A stretch of DNA of 64,000 nucleotides from Pseudomonadota bacterium (GCA_018241995.1 JAFECT010000009.1:162111-226110), one strand, 5' to 3'. Positions 16,113 to 25,029 are shown, counted from the stretch's first letter. A program made the numbers and translations. Notes: a model not told the origin generated them from the letters alone.

Positions 16113-17633
16113 ATGTTCGACGCACTGAACGAGCGGCTTTCTGGGGTGTTCGATCGGCTGACCGGCCGAGGCGTGCTCACGGAAAAGGATGTCGACGAGG
16201 CGCTCCGCGAAGTGCGCCTAGCCCTGCTCGAGGCCGACGTCGCGCTTCCGGTGGTCAAGGACTTCGTCGCCAAGGCGCGCGAGAGCGCCACGGGCGAGGC
16301 GGTGATCCGCTCGGTCCGTCCCGCCGACCAGGTGGTCAAGATCGTCTATGACGGCCTGGTCGAGATGCTGGGCGGCGACGAGCCCGAGCCGCTGAACCTC
16401 AACGCCAACCCCCCCGTGGTCATCCTGATGGCCGGCCTGCAGGGCTCGGGCAAGACCACCACTTCGGCCAAGCTGGCCCTGCGCCTCCAGAAGATGGAGC
16501 GCAAGAAGGTGATGATGGCCTCGCTGGACACCCGCCGTCCGGCCGCCATGGAGCAGCTGCGCTCGCTGGGCGAACAGACCGAGGTGGCGACCCTGCCGAT
16601 CGTGGCGGGTCAGTCGGCGACCGACATCGCCAGGCGCGCCCTGTCCGCCGCCAAGCTCGGCGGCTACGACGTCCTGATCCTCGACACCGCGGGCCGCACC
16701 ACCCTCGACGAAGCCATGATGGCCGAGGCGGCGGAGATCGCGCGGATCGCGACCCCGACCGAGACCATGCTGGTCGCCGACAGCCTGACCGGCCAGGACG
16801 CGGTGCGCACGGCCAAGGCCTTCCACGAGCGCCTGCCGCTGACCGGCCTGATCCTGACCCGCGCGGACGGCGACGCCCGCGGCGGCGCCATGCTGTCGAT
16901 GCGGGCCGTCACCGGCCTGCCGATCAAGTTCCTGGGCGCCGGCGAAAAGGTCGATGCGCTCGACGTGTTCGACGCCAAGCGCGTGGCCGGCCGCATCCTG
17001 GGCCAGGGCGACGTGGTGGCGCTGGTCGAGAAGGCCGCCGCCGACCTCGACCAGGCGCAGGCCGAGCGCATGGCCAAGAAGCTGGCCAAGGGCAAGTTCG
17101 ACCTGGACGACCTCGCCGCCCAGCTCCAGCAGATGCGCAAGATGGGTGGCCTGCAGGGGATCATGGGCCTCCTGCCCGGCGTGGCCAAGGTCAAGAAGCA
17201 GCTCGACGAAGCCAACATCGACGACAGCATGATCAAGCGCCAGGAGGCGATCATCTCGTCGATGACCAAGGAGGAGCGCAAGAAGCCCGACCTCCTGAAC
17301 GCCTCGCGCAAGCGCCGCATCGCCGCCGGCTCCGGCGTCGAGGTGCAGGACATCAACCGCCTGCTCAAGCAGCACCGTCAGATGGCCGATGCGGTCAAGA
17401 TGATGAGCCGCGGCGGCGGCAAGGGCCTGATGAACTTCGCCCGCCAGATGGCGGGCCAGGGCGGCATGGGCGGGGCCGATCTGGCCCGGCTCAAGGCCAT
17501 GGGCGGCGGCAAGCTGCCCCAGCCCGATCTCTCCGAACCGCCTCCCGGTTTCCCCGGTCTCCCGGGGCTGGGCGGCGCGCAACCCCCTTCCGGCGGCCTT
17601 CCCGGCCTGCCCGGCTTCAAACCCAAGAAATAG
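16113..17633 (+). CDS. ffh: Signal recognition particle protein Ffh
   Basis: SRP54-type GTPase of 506 residues that binds signal sequences and SRP RNA and targets inner-membrane proteins. The start at 16113 (MFDALNERLSGVFDRLTGRG) is the conserved Ffh N-terminus; the open frame upstream has no homology-like features. The N domain covers about 1-90, the G domain follows with G1 GLQGSGKTT (108-116) and G3 DTAGRTT, and the methionine-rich M domain runs from about 310. The last 60 residues are an unusual Gly/Pro-rich tail with repeated PGLPG motifs. It is followed 27 bases later by rpsP. Confidence 0.97.
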   Translation: MFDALNERLSGVFDRLTGRGVLTEKDVDEALREVRLALLEADVALPVVKDFVAKARESATGEAVIRSVRPADQVVKIVYDGLVEMLGGDEPEPLNLNANPPVVILMAGLQGSGKTTTSAKLALRLQKMERKKVMMASLDTRRPAAMEQLRSLGEQTEVATLPIVAGQSATDIARRALSAAKLGGYDVLILDTAGRTTLDEAMMAEAAEIARIATPTETMLVADSLTGQDAVRTAKAFHERLPLTGLILTRADGDARGGAMLSMRAVTGLPIKFLGAGEKVDALDVFDAKRVAGRILGQGDVVALVEKAAADLDQAQAERMAKKLAKGKFDLDDLAAQLQQMRKMGGLQGIMGLLPGVAKVKKQLDEANIDDSMIKRQEAIISSMTKEERKKPDLLNASRKRRIAAGSGVEVQDINRLLKQHRQMADAVKMMSRGGGKGLMNFARQMAGQGGMGGADLARLKAMGGGKLPQPDLSEPPPGFPGLPGLGGAQPPSGGLPGLPGFKPKK

Positions 17634-17660
17634 ACCTACAGATACCCGAAAGGACTGAAA

Positions 17661-18227
17661 ATGCTGAAGATTCGTCTCGCCCGCGGCGGCGCCAAGAAGC
17701 GCCCCTACTACCACATCGTGGTTGCCGACAGCCGCTCGCCCCGCGACGGCCGCTTCATCGAGAAGGTGGGCTCCTACAACCCGCTGCTGCCCAAGGACGC
17801 CCAGCGCGTGACCCTGAAGGCCGAGCGCATCACTGAGTGGCTGTCCAAGGGCGCCCAGCCCACCGACCGCGTCGCGCGCTTCCTGGCCAAGGAAGGCTTG
17901 GCCACCTGGACCGCCGGCAACAACCCGCAGAAGGCCGAGCCGGGCAAGAAGGCCCAGGAACGCGCCGCCGAGCGCGCCCAGCGCGAAGCCGACCGCGCCG
18001 AAGCCGAGCGCGTCGCCAAGGAAGAAGCCGCCGCTGCTCCGCCGGCGCCGGAACCCGTCGAGGAAGCCGCTCCGGCTGAAGAGGCGCCCGCCGCCGAAGC
18101 CGCTGCCGAGGAAGCCGCCCCGGCTGAGGCTGCCGCCGAAGAGGCTCCGGCCGCTGAAGAGGCGCCTGCCGCGGAAGCCGCTGCTGAAGAAGCCCCGGCC
18201 GCCGAAGAAACCACCGAAGAAGCCTGA
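17661..18227 (+). CDS. rpsP: 30S ribosomal protein S16 with long Ala/Glu tail
   Basis: S16 of the small subunit. Residues 1-80 are the conserved fold ([20 protein letters not shown]...). The protein continues to 188 residues, more than twice the usual length of about 80-100. The extension is a Lys/Arg/Glu coiled-coil-like stretch (about 95-120) followed by some 60 residues built only from Ala, Glu and Pro in imperfect repeats ([13 protein letters not shown]). Such tails occur in S16 of related bacteria as far as I recall. AAAGGA precedes the start. It lies between ffh and rimM. Confidence 0.96.
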   Translation: MLKIRLARGGAKKRPYYHIVVADSRSPRDGRFIEKVGSYNPLLPKDAQRVTLKAERITEWLSKGAQPTDRVARFLAKEGLATWTAGNNPQKAEPGKKAQERAAERAQREADRAEAERVAKEEAAAAPPAPEPVEEAAPAEEAPAAEAAAEEAAPAEAAAEEAPAAEEAPAAEAAAEEAPAAEETTEEA

Positions 18228-18232
18228 TGACT

Positions 18233-18254
18233 CCCTCTCCCCTCGGGGAGAGGG
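18233..18254 (+). repeat. Hairpin repeat after rpsP
   Basis: A 10-bp perfect stem, CCCTCTCCCC (18233-18242) and GGGGAGAGGG (18245-18254), closes a two-base gap. It resembles the CCTCTCCCG hairpin of the paired repeats near 58.4 kb, so it is probably a dispersed REP-like palindrome. Confidence 0.6.
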
Positions 18255-18261
18255 CAGGGTG

Positions 18262-18290
18262 AGGGGCCGCGCTATGCTTGCGCGGCCCCT
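18262..18290 (+). other. Strong hairpin just upstream of rimM
   Basis: AGGGGCCGCGC (18262-18272) pairs perfectly with GCGCGGCCCCT (18280-18290) around a 7-base loop. It ends 12 bases before the rimM ATG, which has no Shine-Dalgarno. There is no U-tract, so it may limit rimM expression relative to rpsP rather than terminate. Confidence 0.6.
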
Positions 18291-18302
18291 ACGCCATCTC
18301 GA

Positions 18303-18833
18303 ATGACCGCCGCCTCAGACCCCAAAGACCGCCTGATCCAGGTCGGCCGCGTGGCCGGCGGCTTCGGCGTGCGCGGCGAGGTGCGGATCACCGCCTTCAC
18401 CGAAGATCCCCTGGCGCTGAAGGCTTACGGGACCCTGCTGCGCGAGGACGGCTCGACCGGCCTGACGCTGCAGTCGGCCCGCGCCGCCAAGGGCGGGATT
18501 ATCGCCCGCGTCAAGGAAATCGAGACCAAGGAACAGGCCGATGCGCTCCGCGGCCTGAGACTCTACGTCCCGCGCTCGGCCCTGCCCGAGCCGGACGAGG
18601 ACGAATTCTACCTGACCGACCTGATCGGCCTCGCCGTGGTTACGCCCGAGGGCGAAAGCCTGGGGCGCATCAAGTCCGTGCAGGACTTCGGCGCAGGCGA
18701 CATCCTGGAGATCGACCCCGGCGGCGGCCGACCGACCTGGTATCTCGGCTTCACCCGCGAGAACGTGCCCGAGGTGCGGATTGCCGAGGGCCGCGTGGTC
18801 GCCGTTCGCCCGACCGAGGCCGGGGCGGAATAG
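18303..18833 (+). CDS. rimM: Ribosome maturation factor RimM
   Basis: A 176-residue 16S rRNA processing factor that assists 30S head assembly. The N-terminal RimM domain (about 11-95, beginning IQVGRVAGGFGVRGEVRI) is followed by a PRC-barrel (about 100-172, EFYLTDLIGLAVV). It sits in the conserved place downstream of rpsP, but trmD and rplS, its usual partners, are not next to it; they lie at 56.1-57.2 kb on the other strand. No clear Shine-Dalgarno precedes the ATG, and two hairpins separate it from rpsP. Confidence 0.95.
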   Translation: MTAASDPKDRLIQVGRVAGGFGVRGEVRITAFTEDPLALKAYGTLLREDGSTGLTLQSARAAKGGIIARVKEIETKEQADALRGLRLYVPRSALPEPDEDEFYLTDLIGLAVVTPEGESLGRIKSVQDFGAGDILEIDPGGGRPTWYLGFTRENVPEVRIAEGRVVAVRPTEAGAE

Positions 18834-18840
18834 CGGCGTC

Positions 18841-19206
18841 TCAGCGCTGCTGGAAGCAAAGCGTATTGCCGCTTGGATCGTCGATATAGACCTCGCGCGT
18901 GCCCCAGGTCTGGTCCAGCGGGCCCTGATGGACCGGCGACTCCGGCCGGTTCGGCGCCACGAAGCCGCGCGCCAGGAAAGCGGCGAAGAGCGCGTCCACA
19001 TCCTCGCAAACCACGACCGCCGAACAACGTCCGCGCGGCGTTTCCCCGAAGTGAAGCGCCAAGTGCAGCTCGTCAGGACCGCGGGTCAGGCCGACGTAGA
19101 AGGGGGTGTCTCCCTCCATGCCAAAGCCGACCTGGAAGTCGACGACCCCGGTGTAGAAGGCGACCGCCTCGGCCATGTCGCGCACGGTGAAGACGGGGAT
19201 CAGCAT
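18841..19206 (-). CDS. VOC superfamily (glyoxalase/bleomycin-resistance-like) protein
   Basis: A 121-residue single-module vicinal-oxygen-chelate protein. It begins LIPVFTVRDMAEAVAFYT, the usual first beta-alpha unit, and ends DPSGNTLCF, the usual last strand. These proteins act as dimers in dioxygenase, isomerase or drug-binding roles; the ligand cannot be told from the sequence. It is convergent with rimM and follows the GST gene closely on the same strand, so the two may be co-transcribed. Confidence 0.85.
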   Translation of the reverse strand: MLIPVFTVRDMAEAVAFYTGVVDFQVGFGMEGDTPFYVGLTRGPDELHLALHFGETPRGRCSAVVVCEDVDALFAAFLARGFVAPNRPESPVHQGPLDQTWGTREVYIDDPSGNTLCFQQR

Positions 19207-19224
19207 GGTTGTCTCCCTCGATCT

Positions 19225-19878
19225 TTAAGCCGATTGCTCGGCGGCTGCACGGGCGGCCCACGCCTTTGTGCCCTGGCAGGTGTCCATGGCCCGCGCATAG
19301 GCCGGACGGGCAGTGGTGCGCGCGACGTAAGCCTTTTCGATCTCGCCCAAGGGGATGCGCGCGCCGCGCTGGGCCAGTTCGAGCGCGTAGGTCACCGAGA
19401 TGTCGGCGGCGGTGAAGGCCTCTCCCGCCACGTAAGGCGCGCGCTCCAATTGGCGGATCACCAGCCGCAGCCGGCTTTCGTAGACGTGCAGCGCCTGGGC
19501 GGCGGTCCAGTTGTCCCGTTGGGACTCCGGCGCGAACACCCTGGCCCCCAGCACATAGAAGGCGGCGCAGGCCAGGCCGGCTTCGCCCAGGTGCAGGAAT
19601 TGCTGATAGGCGGGGAAGGCCGGGTCGTTCGGGGAGGGCGCCAGGGGCGTCGGGCCGTGGCGGGCCATCAGATATTCCATGATGGCGACGGACTCGACCA
19701 TGGTCACATCCCCGTCCTGGATCGCGGGGATGAAGCCGCCGGGATTGATCGCCAGGAACTCCGGATCGTTCTCGACGCCGGCCAGAAGGTCGACGGACCT
19801 CAAGCGGTACGGCAGGCCCATCTCTTCCAGCAGCCAGGCGACCCTAAAACCCCGCCCTTCGCCCCAGAGAGTGATCAT
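19225..19878 (-). CDS. Glutathione S-transferase family protein
   Basis: A 217-residue cytosolic GST. The thioredoxin-like N-terminal domain (about 1-80) holds the GSH-binding NPGGFIPAI and VESVAIMEYL segments; the all-helical C-terminal domain contains GEAFTAADISVTYAL, with the conserved N-capping Asp. The residue at the usual activating Ser/Cys position falls in GEGRGFRV, so the class is uncertain. The start at 19878 is preferred over an upstream ATG because GGGAG precedes it. It is followed on the same strand by the VOC gene. Confidence 0.9.
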   Translation of the reverse strand: MITLWGEGRGFRVAWLLEEMGLPYRLRSVDLLAGVENDPEFLAINPGGFIPAIQDGDVTMVESVAIMEYLMARHGPTPLAPSPNDPAFPAYQQFLHLGEAGLACAAFYVLGARVFAPESQRDNWTAAQALHVYESRLRLVIRQLERAPYVAGEAFTAADISVTYALELAQRGARIPLGEIEKAYVARTTARPAYARAMDTCQGTKAWAARAAAEQSA

Positions 19879-19954
19879 CGCGCGTCTCCCAGACCTCTGC
19901 TCATCCTTCGCGCGGAAACCGTGGCGGCGCAAAGACCATGTCGCAGGCGGCGTC

Positions 19955-20431
19955 TTACTCAGCGATGGAACGGATTAGTCTGGCGGGGTTGCCGCCGACC
20001 AGGCTGTTGGGCGCCACGTCCCTGGTCACCACCGCGCCGGCCGCGACGACAGCGTTCTCGCCCACGGTCACGCCGCCGATGATGGTCGCCCCGGCCGCGA
20101 TCCAGACGTTGCGCTCGATCTTCACCGGGCTGGCGGTGACGCCTGTACGCCGCCCGGAGGGCGCGATGGGATGGCCGCTGGTGATGATGCTGACGTTGGG
20201 CCCGATCAGCACATCGTCCCCGATCTCGATCCCGCCGAGGTCGTAGAGGGTGCAGTTCTGATTGATGAAGACGTTGCGCCCGACGCGGATATTGAGCCCG
20301 CACTCGGTGAAGAAGGGCGGGACCAGCATGAAGCTGTCGTCGATCGCCTGGCCGGTCAGTTCGGCGAACAGGGTCCGCACCTGGTCCGCGTCGTCATAGC
20401 CCAGGCGGTTCAGCAGGGCAGTGATCGCCAT
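19955..20431 (-). CDS. Maltose/galactoside O-acetyltransferase-like acyltransferase
   Basis: A 158-residue left-handed beta-helix acetyltransferase. Hexapeptide repeats run from about residue 48 to 150 (VGRNVFINQNCTLYD, IGDDVLIGPNVSI, IERNVWIAAGATI). The catalytic His is expected in TSGHP. It lacks most of the N-terminal helical Mac domain of typical maltose acetyltransferases (about 185 residues). The acceptor is unknown. Confidence 0.88.
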   Translation of the reverse strand: MAITALLNRLGYDDADQVRTLFAELTGQAIDDSFMLVPPFFTECGLNIRVGRNVFINQNCTLYDLGGIEIGDDVLIGPNVSIITSGHPIAPSGRRTGVTASPVKIERNVWIAAGATIIGGVTVGENAVVAAGAVVTRDVAPNSLVGGNPARLIRSIAE

Positions 20432-20519
20432 GGCGCCGGACGTTCGCGACCATGGCCGCCGACTCCGGCGTACGGCGAGGAATGAATCGGCGGCGGCCCT
20501 CGGTCGGCATCGCCGGACG

Positions 20520-20999
20520 CTAGTGCTTCATCCCCGCCATCGGGCCCATGGACGCGCCCGGGTCCGCCGTCACATGGAAGAAGGTGGTGACCTTGCCGGC
20601 GTGAGCGAAGGTCAGGGTCAGGGTGACCTTGCCCTTGTCTTCCAGCGGCGCCTTCAGGCCCGTCAGCATCAGATGGTCGCCGCCGGGGGCCAGCTTCAGC
20701 TCGCCGTGGGCCGGCACCTCAAGGCCCTTGTCCGCGGCGCGCATGCGCATGACGCCGTGATCCATCCACATTCGGTGCAGCGTGACCTTCGCCCCGCATT
20801 CGCAGGTGGCCGAAACCAGCCGGTCGGCCTTGGGGCCGGGATTGACCACGGTGAGGTAGGCGGCGGTCGTGTTGACGCCCTTCAGGCTCGCCTTCACCCG
20901 CAGGTCCTGCAGGGTCAGGCCGCCGACTTTGGCCTCATGCGCCAGGGCCGGGGCGGCGAGCAGCGTCGTGGCGGCCAGGACGGCGGCGAACATGCGCAT
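20520..20999 (-). CDS. Periplasmic copper chaperone, PCu(A)C family
   Basis: A 159-residue periplasmic protein that carries Cu(I), typically toward cytochrome oxidase. A signal peptide covers residues 1-20 (cleavage before HEA). The metal site is visible as His75, Met86 and His109-x-Met111 in LHRMWMDHGVM and DHLML. A CEC motif (Cys66, Cys68) just before the first His is not part of the standard site and could add thiol ligands. A Met/His-rich tail (MGPMAGMKH) ends the protein. Its start overlaps the trpS stop as TAATG. Confidence 0.9.
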   Translation of the reverse strand: MRMFAAVLAATTLLAAPALAHEAKVGGLTLQDLRVKASLKGVNTTAAYLTVVNPGPKADRLVSATCECGAKVTLHRMWMDHGVMRMRAADKGLEVPAHGELKLAPGGDHLMLTGLKAPLEDKGKVTLTLTFAHAGKVTTFFHVTADPGASMGPMAGMKH

Positions 21000-22036
21000 T
21001 AGTTGGGTCTCCAGAAGCCCACGATCCGGCGGGTCTCTTCCACGATGGGGTCGGCCACGGCCGAGGCCCGCTCTGCGCCGTCCTTCAGCACCCGATCGAT
21101 CTCGCCCGGGTCGGCCAGGTAGCGGCGCAGGGACTCGCCGACGGGGGCCAGCACCGAGACCGCCAAGTCGGCCAGCGCCGGCTTGAAGGTCCCGAAGCCC
21201 TTGCCGCCGAACTCGGCGATCACCTCGGCCTTGGTCTTGCCGGCCAGGGCGCCATAGACGCCGACCAGATTGTCCGCCTCGGGCCGGCCCGCCAGGCCTT
21301 CTTCCGTTTCCGGCAGGGGCTCAGGGTCGGTCTTGGCCTTGCGCACCTTCTGGGCGATGTCGTCGGGCGTGTCGGTCAGGTTGATGCGCGAATTGTCCGA
21401 GGGATCGGACTTCGACATCTTGGCCGCGCCGTCGCGCAGGCTCATCACCCGCGCGCCGGGGCCCGCGATCAGGCCCTCGGTCAGCGGGAAGAAGCCCGGC
21501 GTCTCGAAGTCGTTGTTGAACTTTTGCGCGATGTCGCGGGTCAGCTCCAGGTGCTGGCGCTGGTCTTCGCCCACCGGCACCTTGGTGGCCCTGTAGGCCA
21601 GGATGTCGGCGGCCTGCAGCACCGGGTAGGTGTAGAGCCCCACCGACGAGCGCTCCTTGTGCTTGCCCGACTTCTCCTTGAACTGGGTCATGCGGTCGAG
21701 CCAGCCGAGGCGGGCGACGCAATTGAAGATCCAGGCCAGCTCGGAGTGCGCGCGCACCGCCGATTGCGGGAAGATCACCGCCTTCTTGGGGTCGAGGCCG
21801 GCGGCGAGATAGGCCGCGGCGATCTCGCGCGTCTGGTCGGCCAGCAGCTTGGGATCCTGCCACACGGTGACGGCGTGCAGGTCGGCCACGAACAGGAAGC
21901 AGGGGTACTGGTCCTGATAGGCCACGAACTTCTTCAGGGCGCCCAGGTAGTTGCCCAGGTGCAGGGCGCCGGAGGGCTGCACGCCCGAGACCACGCGCTC
22001 GGGTCCCGTGTAGGCGGGGGTGGGTTGGTCGGTCAT
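20999..22036 (-). CDS. trpS: Tryptophanyl-tRNA synthetase
   Basis: Class I synthetase of 345 residues charging tRNA-Trp. The HIGH-equivalent is HLGN (residues 26-29) and the KMSKS loop is intact ([11 protein letters not shown], near residue 210). Length is normal. It is downstream of murJ on the same strand (134-base gap) and translationally coupled to the copper chaperone by a one-base TAATG overlap. Confidence 0.96.
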   Translation of the reverse strand: MTDQPTPAYTGPERVVSGVQPSGALHLGNYLGALKKFVAYQDQYPCFLFVADLHAVTVWQDPKLLADQTREIAAAYLAAGLDPKKAVIFPQSAVRAHSELAWIFNCVARLGWLDRMTQFKEKSGKHKERSSVGLYTYPVLQAADILAYRATKVPVGEDQRQHLELTRDIAQKFNNDFETPGFFPLTEGLIAGPGARVMSLRDGAAKMSKSDPSDNSRINLTDTPDDIAQKVRKAKTDPEPLPETEEGLAGRPEADNLVGVYGALAGKTKAEVIAEFGGKGFGTFKPALADLAVSVLAPVGESLRRYLADPGEIDRVLKDGAERASAVADPIVEETRRIVGFWRPN

Positions 22037-22170
22037 GGGATCGGTCTTCGGCTTTCGAATGGATACGGCAAGGGGTGCGTCGCGTCAGATCGCGCCGCGC
22101 CATCGCCCGGGACGGAGAGCCTTCAGAACCATGCCCGGCCGCTTAAGCGAAAGCCGTCGTCAGGGCAAGG

Positions 22171-23844
22171 CTAGAGGAGGTCCGGCCCGGCCGGGGTCTT
22201 GCCCATCGCATCCTCAACCGGCTTGGGGCCGCGCTTCATCGCCGCCTTCAGCTCCGACAGCTTCACCGCGCCGGTGCCGAACAGCAGGGCGAGATAGAGG
22301 CCCCCGCCGAGCATGCTGACCACGCCCAGCGAAATCTCCTTGGGACCGATGGCCTTGTGTCCGCCGAAGCCGATCGAAAAGCCGTCGAACAGGGGTTGGA
22401 CGTAGTCGAAGCGGAAATACTGGGCGGCGTAGAGCGCCGCGCCCATGACCGCGCTGGCCAAGGCGACGCGCAGGATGCGCGAGGCGGCCTGCGCGCCCAG
22501 CTTGAACTCGCCGCGCCGGGCCAGGGCCGCCAGCATCTGCACCACCGTCAGCCACGAGGCGATGGCCGTGCCCGCCGCGATCCCCTGGAAGCCGATCCAG
22601 TAGAACAGGGCCAGGCCCGCGGCGATGTTCACCGCCACCGAGATCAGGGCGAAGCGCATGGGCGAGGCGGTGTCCTGCCGCGCGAAGAAGGCGGGGGCCA
22701 GGATGCGGGTCAGGACGAAGGCCGGGGTGCCCAGGCCGTAGAAGAACAGGGCGTTGGCGGTCTGCTGGGCGTCGAAGGTGTGGAACTCGCCGCGCGTATA
22801 GAGCCCGTCGATCAGGTACATGGGCATGGCGAACAGGGCCACGGCCGCGGGCAGGGTCAGGGCCATGGCGAAGGTCAGCGCCTCGTCCAGCGCGTCCTGG
22901 CCGCCCTGCTTGTCCCCCGCGTGCACCGCGCGCGACAGGCGCGGCAGCAGTGCCACCCCGATGGCCACGCCCACCAGGCCCAGCGGCAGCTGATACAGAC
23001 GGTCCGCCGTCGCCAGCCAGGAGCGGGCGCCGTTCACCTGACTGGCCAGGATGCCGGAGATGAAGATGTTGATCTGGGTGGCGCTGGCGGCGATGGCGCC
23101 GGGGATGGCCAGCTTGATCAGCTCCTTCACCTCTGGCGTCAGGGTCGGCAAGCGCCAATGCACCTGGGCCCCGGACTTGCGCACACCCCACGTCAACAGC
23201 CCGGCCTGGGCCACACCGGCCGCCAGGGTGCCGTAGGAGGCCCACAGCGCGGCGTCGCGCGATGTCTGCTGCGGCAGGATGAACGCGAGCATCATCAGGT
23301 TGAGCAGCGTCGGCGCCGCGGCCGAGAGGATGAACCGCCCGCGCGCGTTCAGCACGCCGGACAGGTGCGCCACGATGGCCATGCACGGCAGATAGGGCAT
23401 GCTCCAGCGGGTCACCGTGACCGCCAGCTCGAACTTGACCTTGTCGTGCACATAGCCGGGGTTGATGGCCATCATGACCCAGGGCATGGCCAGATCGGCG
23501 ATCAGGGTGATGCCGATAGTCGCCGCCGCCAGGGTGGCCATGGCGTCGGCTGCCAGCTTGTCAGCGACTTCCTCGCCGTTGGCTTCCAGCGACTTCGAGT
23601 AGGCGGGCACGAAGGCGGCGGCGAAGGCGCCCTCGGCGAAGATGCGCCGGAACAGGTTCGGGAAGGCGAGCGCGGTGTTGTAGGCGTCACCGGCGGCGCT
23701 GGCGGAAGCGCCGATCTTGTAGCCGACCACCAGGTCGCGCAGGAAACCCATGAACCGGCTGACCAGCGTCAGGCCGGAATAGATCATCGACGAGCGGATC
23801 ACGCTCTGGCGAGGCTTGGCCGTGTCGGCGGGGGGGACGGTCAC
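22171..23844 (-). CDS. murJ: Lipid II flippase MurJ
   Basis: A 557-residue MurJ/MviN polytopic membrane protein of the MOP superfamily that flips lipid II across the inner membrane. The N-terminal SSMIYSGLTLVSRFMGFLRD and the FRRIFAEGAFAAAFVP segment are hallmark MurJ sequences. About 14 hydrophobic helices are discernible. The extra C-terminal segment after the last helix is short and basic. It is transcribed toward trpS and away from a small membrane-protein gene. Confidence 0.96.
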   Translation of the reverse strand: MTVPPADTAKPRQSVIRSSMIYSGLTLVSRFMGFLRDLVVGYKIGASASAAGDAYNTALAFPNLFRRIFAEGAFAAAFVPAYSKSLEANGEEVADKLAADAMATLAAATIGITLIADLAMPWVMMAINPGYVHDKVKFELAVTVTRWSMPYLPCMAIVAHLSGVLNARGRFILSAAAPTLLNLMMLAFILPQQTSRDAALWASYGTLAAGVAQAGLLTWGVRKSGAQVHWRLPTLTPEVKELIKLAIPGAIAASATQINIFISGILASQVNGARSWLATADRLYQLPLGLVGVAIGVALLPRLSRAVHAGDKQGGQDALDEALTFAMALTLPAAVALFAMPMYLIDGLYTRGEFHTFDAQQTANALFFYGLGTPAFVLTRILAPAFFARQDTASPMRFALISVAVNIAAGLALFYWIGFQGIAAGTAIASWLTVVQMLAALARRGEFKLGAQAASRILRVALASAVMGAALYAAQYFRFDYVQPLFDGFSIGFGGHKAIGPKEISLGVVSMLGGGLYLALLFGTGAVKLSELKAAMKRGPKPVEDAMGKTPAGPDLL

Positions 23845-23996
23845 ATCCGCTGGTTACGCGGGCGGCGGGCGAGCCGCAAGAGTCGGCGCACGCCGAGAGC
23901 ACCGATCCCGAGAGGCCCTATGTCGCAGAGACTTTGGAAACCTCTCAGGCTTAATTTCGCGCCGTTCGCTTCGCCTGCGGAATTTGGGGGCTCGCC

Positions 23997-24209
23997 ATGG
24001 TGCAACAGATCTTCACTATCTTCACCGCCGAGCGGCTGTCCGTCGCCCTGGTCTATCTGATGGGCTCCACCGTCGGCGCCTTCGCCGCGCGCGGCATGAG
24101 CCCGGTGCAATGGGGCGGGGCGATGCTGGCGGTGCTGGGCGCGATCCTGGTCGCGGTGCTGGTGCATACCGCCCCGGAAAAGCCGAAAGCCAAGGCCCCC
24201 GCGCGCTGA
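23997..24209 (+). CDS. Small two-helix membrane protein, unknown
   Basis: A 70-residue protein with two hydrophobic segments (about 14-33 and 38-59) separated by a short RGMSPVQW turn, and a Lys/Pro-rich cytoplasmic tail. It is supported by a G-rich motif before the ATG, typical codon use and an intrinsic terminator 31 bases after the stop. It is divergent from murJ. I do not recognise the family. Confidence 0.65.
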   Translation: MVQQIFTIFTAERLSVALVYLMGSTVGAFAARGMSPVQWGGAMLAVLGAILVAVLVHTAPEKPKAKAPAR

Positions 24210-24240
24210 ACCCACGCCGCTTCGGCTAACAGATTTCGAG

Positions 24241-24270
24241 TCCGCCCGGTCCGCCGGGCGGATTTTTTGT
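24241..24270 (+). terminator. Intrinsic terminator
   Basis: A 9-bp perfect stem (TCCGCCCGG 24241-24249, CCGGGCGGA 24254-24262) with a 4-base loop is followed by six T. It ends the transcript of the small membrane protein. Confidence 0.85.
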
Positions 24271-24359
24271 TGTAAGCTTCGCAGGATCACAATGCCGCAG
24301 CGCCACAGGCTTTCGAAGGCCATCGGGCGCCATAATTCGATGCGAATACAATCGTCTCG

Positions 24360-24375
24360 TTCAGGTACGGTTCAG
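24360..24375 (+). promoter_or_regulatory. Direct repeat TTCAG-N6-TTCAG upstream of glycine-zipper gene 1
   Basis: TTCAGGTACGGTTCAG repeats TTCAG with an 11-base period, the spacing used by OmpR/PhoB-type response regulators. It ends 74 bases before the start codon. A related repeat precedes the paralogue at the same distance. Confidence 0.5.
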
Positions 24376-24449
24376 GTCGGCGATGCGACAAGCGGGGCAC
24401 AGCCCCGGGCGTCAGTCGGCCCGGACCGCGTGCTCGGAGTGTCGCCCAC

Positions 24450-25004
24450 ATGAAAACCCTTTCCCTCGCCACGACCCTGGTCGCCGCCGCCGGCGCCCTC
24501 TCGGTCGCCACCTCGGCCATGGCCCAAGACTATCGCGACGACGCGCCGCCGCCTCCGCCGCAGCCGCGTCCCGACTGCGCCCAGGTGGTCCAGAACCACT
24601 CCACGACGGGCACGATCCTTGGCGCCCTCGCCGGCGCTGCGCTGGGGTCCAACATGGCCTCGCACCACGGCGGCCGCTCGGGCGGCGCCGCGATCGGCGG
24701 CGTGGCCGGCGCGCTTGTCGGCAACCAGATCGGCCGCTCCGCGGGTCAGGACCGCTGCTACGGCTACGCGCCGGCGCCGCAAGGCTACTACCGCCCGGCC
24801 GGCGGCTATGCCTACGCCCCGCCGCCGCCCCCGCCAGCCTACTACTACCCGGCCCCGGCCTATTATTATCCCGAGCCGGTCTACTATCCGGCCCCCTACT
24901 ACGGCCCGAGCTTCGCCTTCTCGTTCGGCACGGGCGGCTACTACCGGCCCTATCGCTACTACGGTCACCGCTACTACGGCGGCTACCATCATTGGCGTCA
25001 CTGA
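24450..25004 (+). CDS. Glycine-zipper envelope protein with Pro/Tyr-rich tail, copy 1
   Basis: A 184-residue exported protein: signal peptide (residues 1-25, cleavage after AMA), a short Pro-rich linker (PPPPPQPRP), and a glycine-zipper 2TM segment (about 52-100, GTILGALAGAALG ... GGVAGALVGNQIG). The C-terminal half is low complexity, rich in Tyr, Pro and Gly (AYYYPAPAYYYPEPVYY). Such proteins associate with the outer membrane and are often stress-induced. The zipper is almost identical to that of the next gene. It has its own terminator and an upstream 11-bp-period repeat. Confidence 0.85.
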   Translation: MKTLSLATTLVAAAGALSVATSAMAQDYRDDAPPPPPQPRPDCAQVVQNHSTTGTILGALAGAALGSNMASHHGGRSGGAAIGGVAGALVGNQIGRSAGQDRCYGYAPAPQGYYRPAGGYAYAPPPPPPAYYYPAPAYYYPEPVYYPAPYYGPSFAFSFGTGGYYRPYRYYGHRYYGGYHHWRH

Positions 25005-25029
25005 TCCCCCGCTCAGGGACCAGAGGAGA

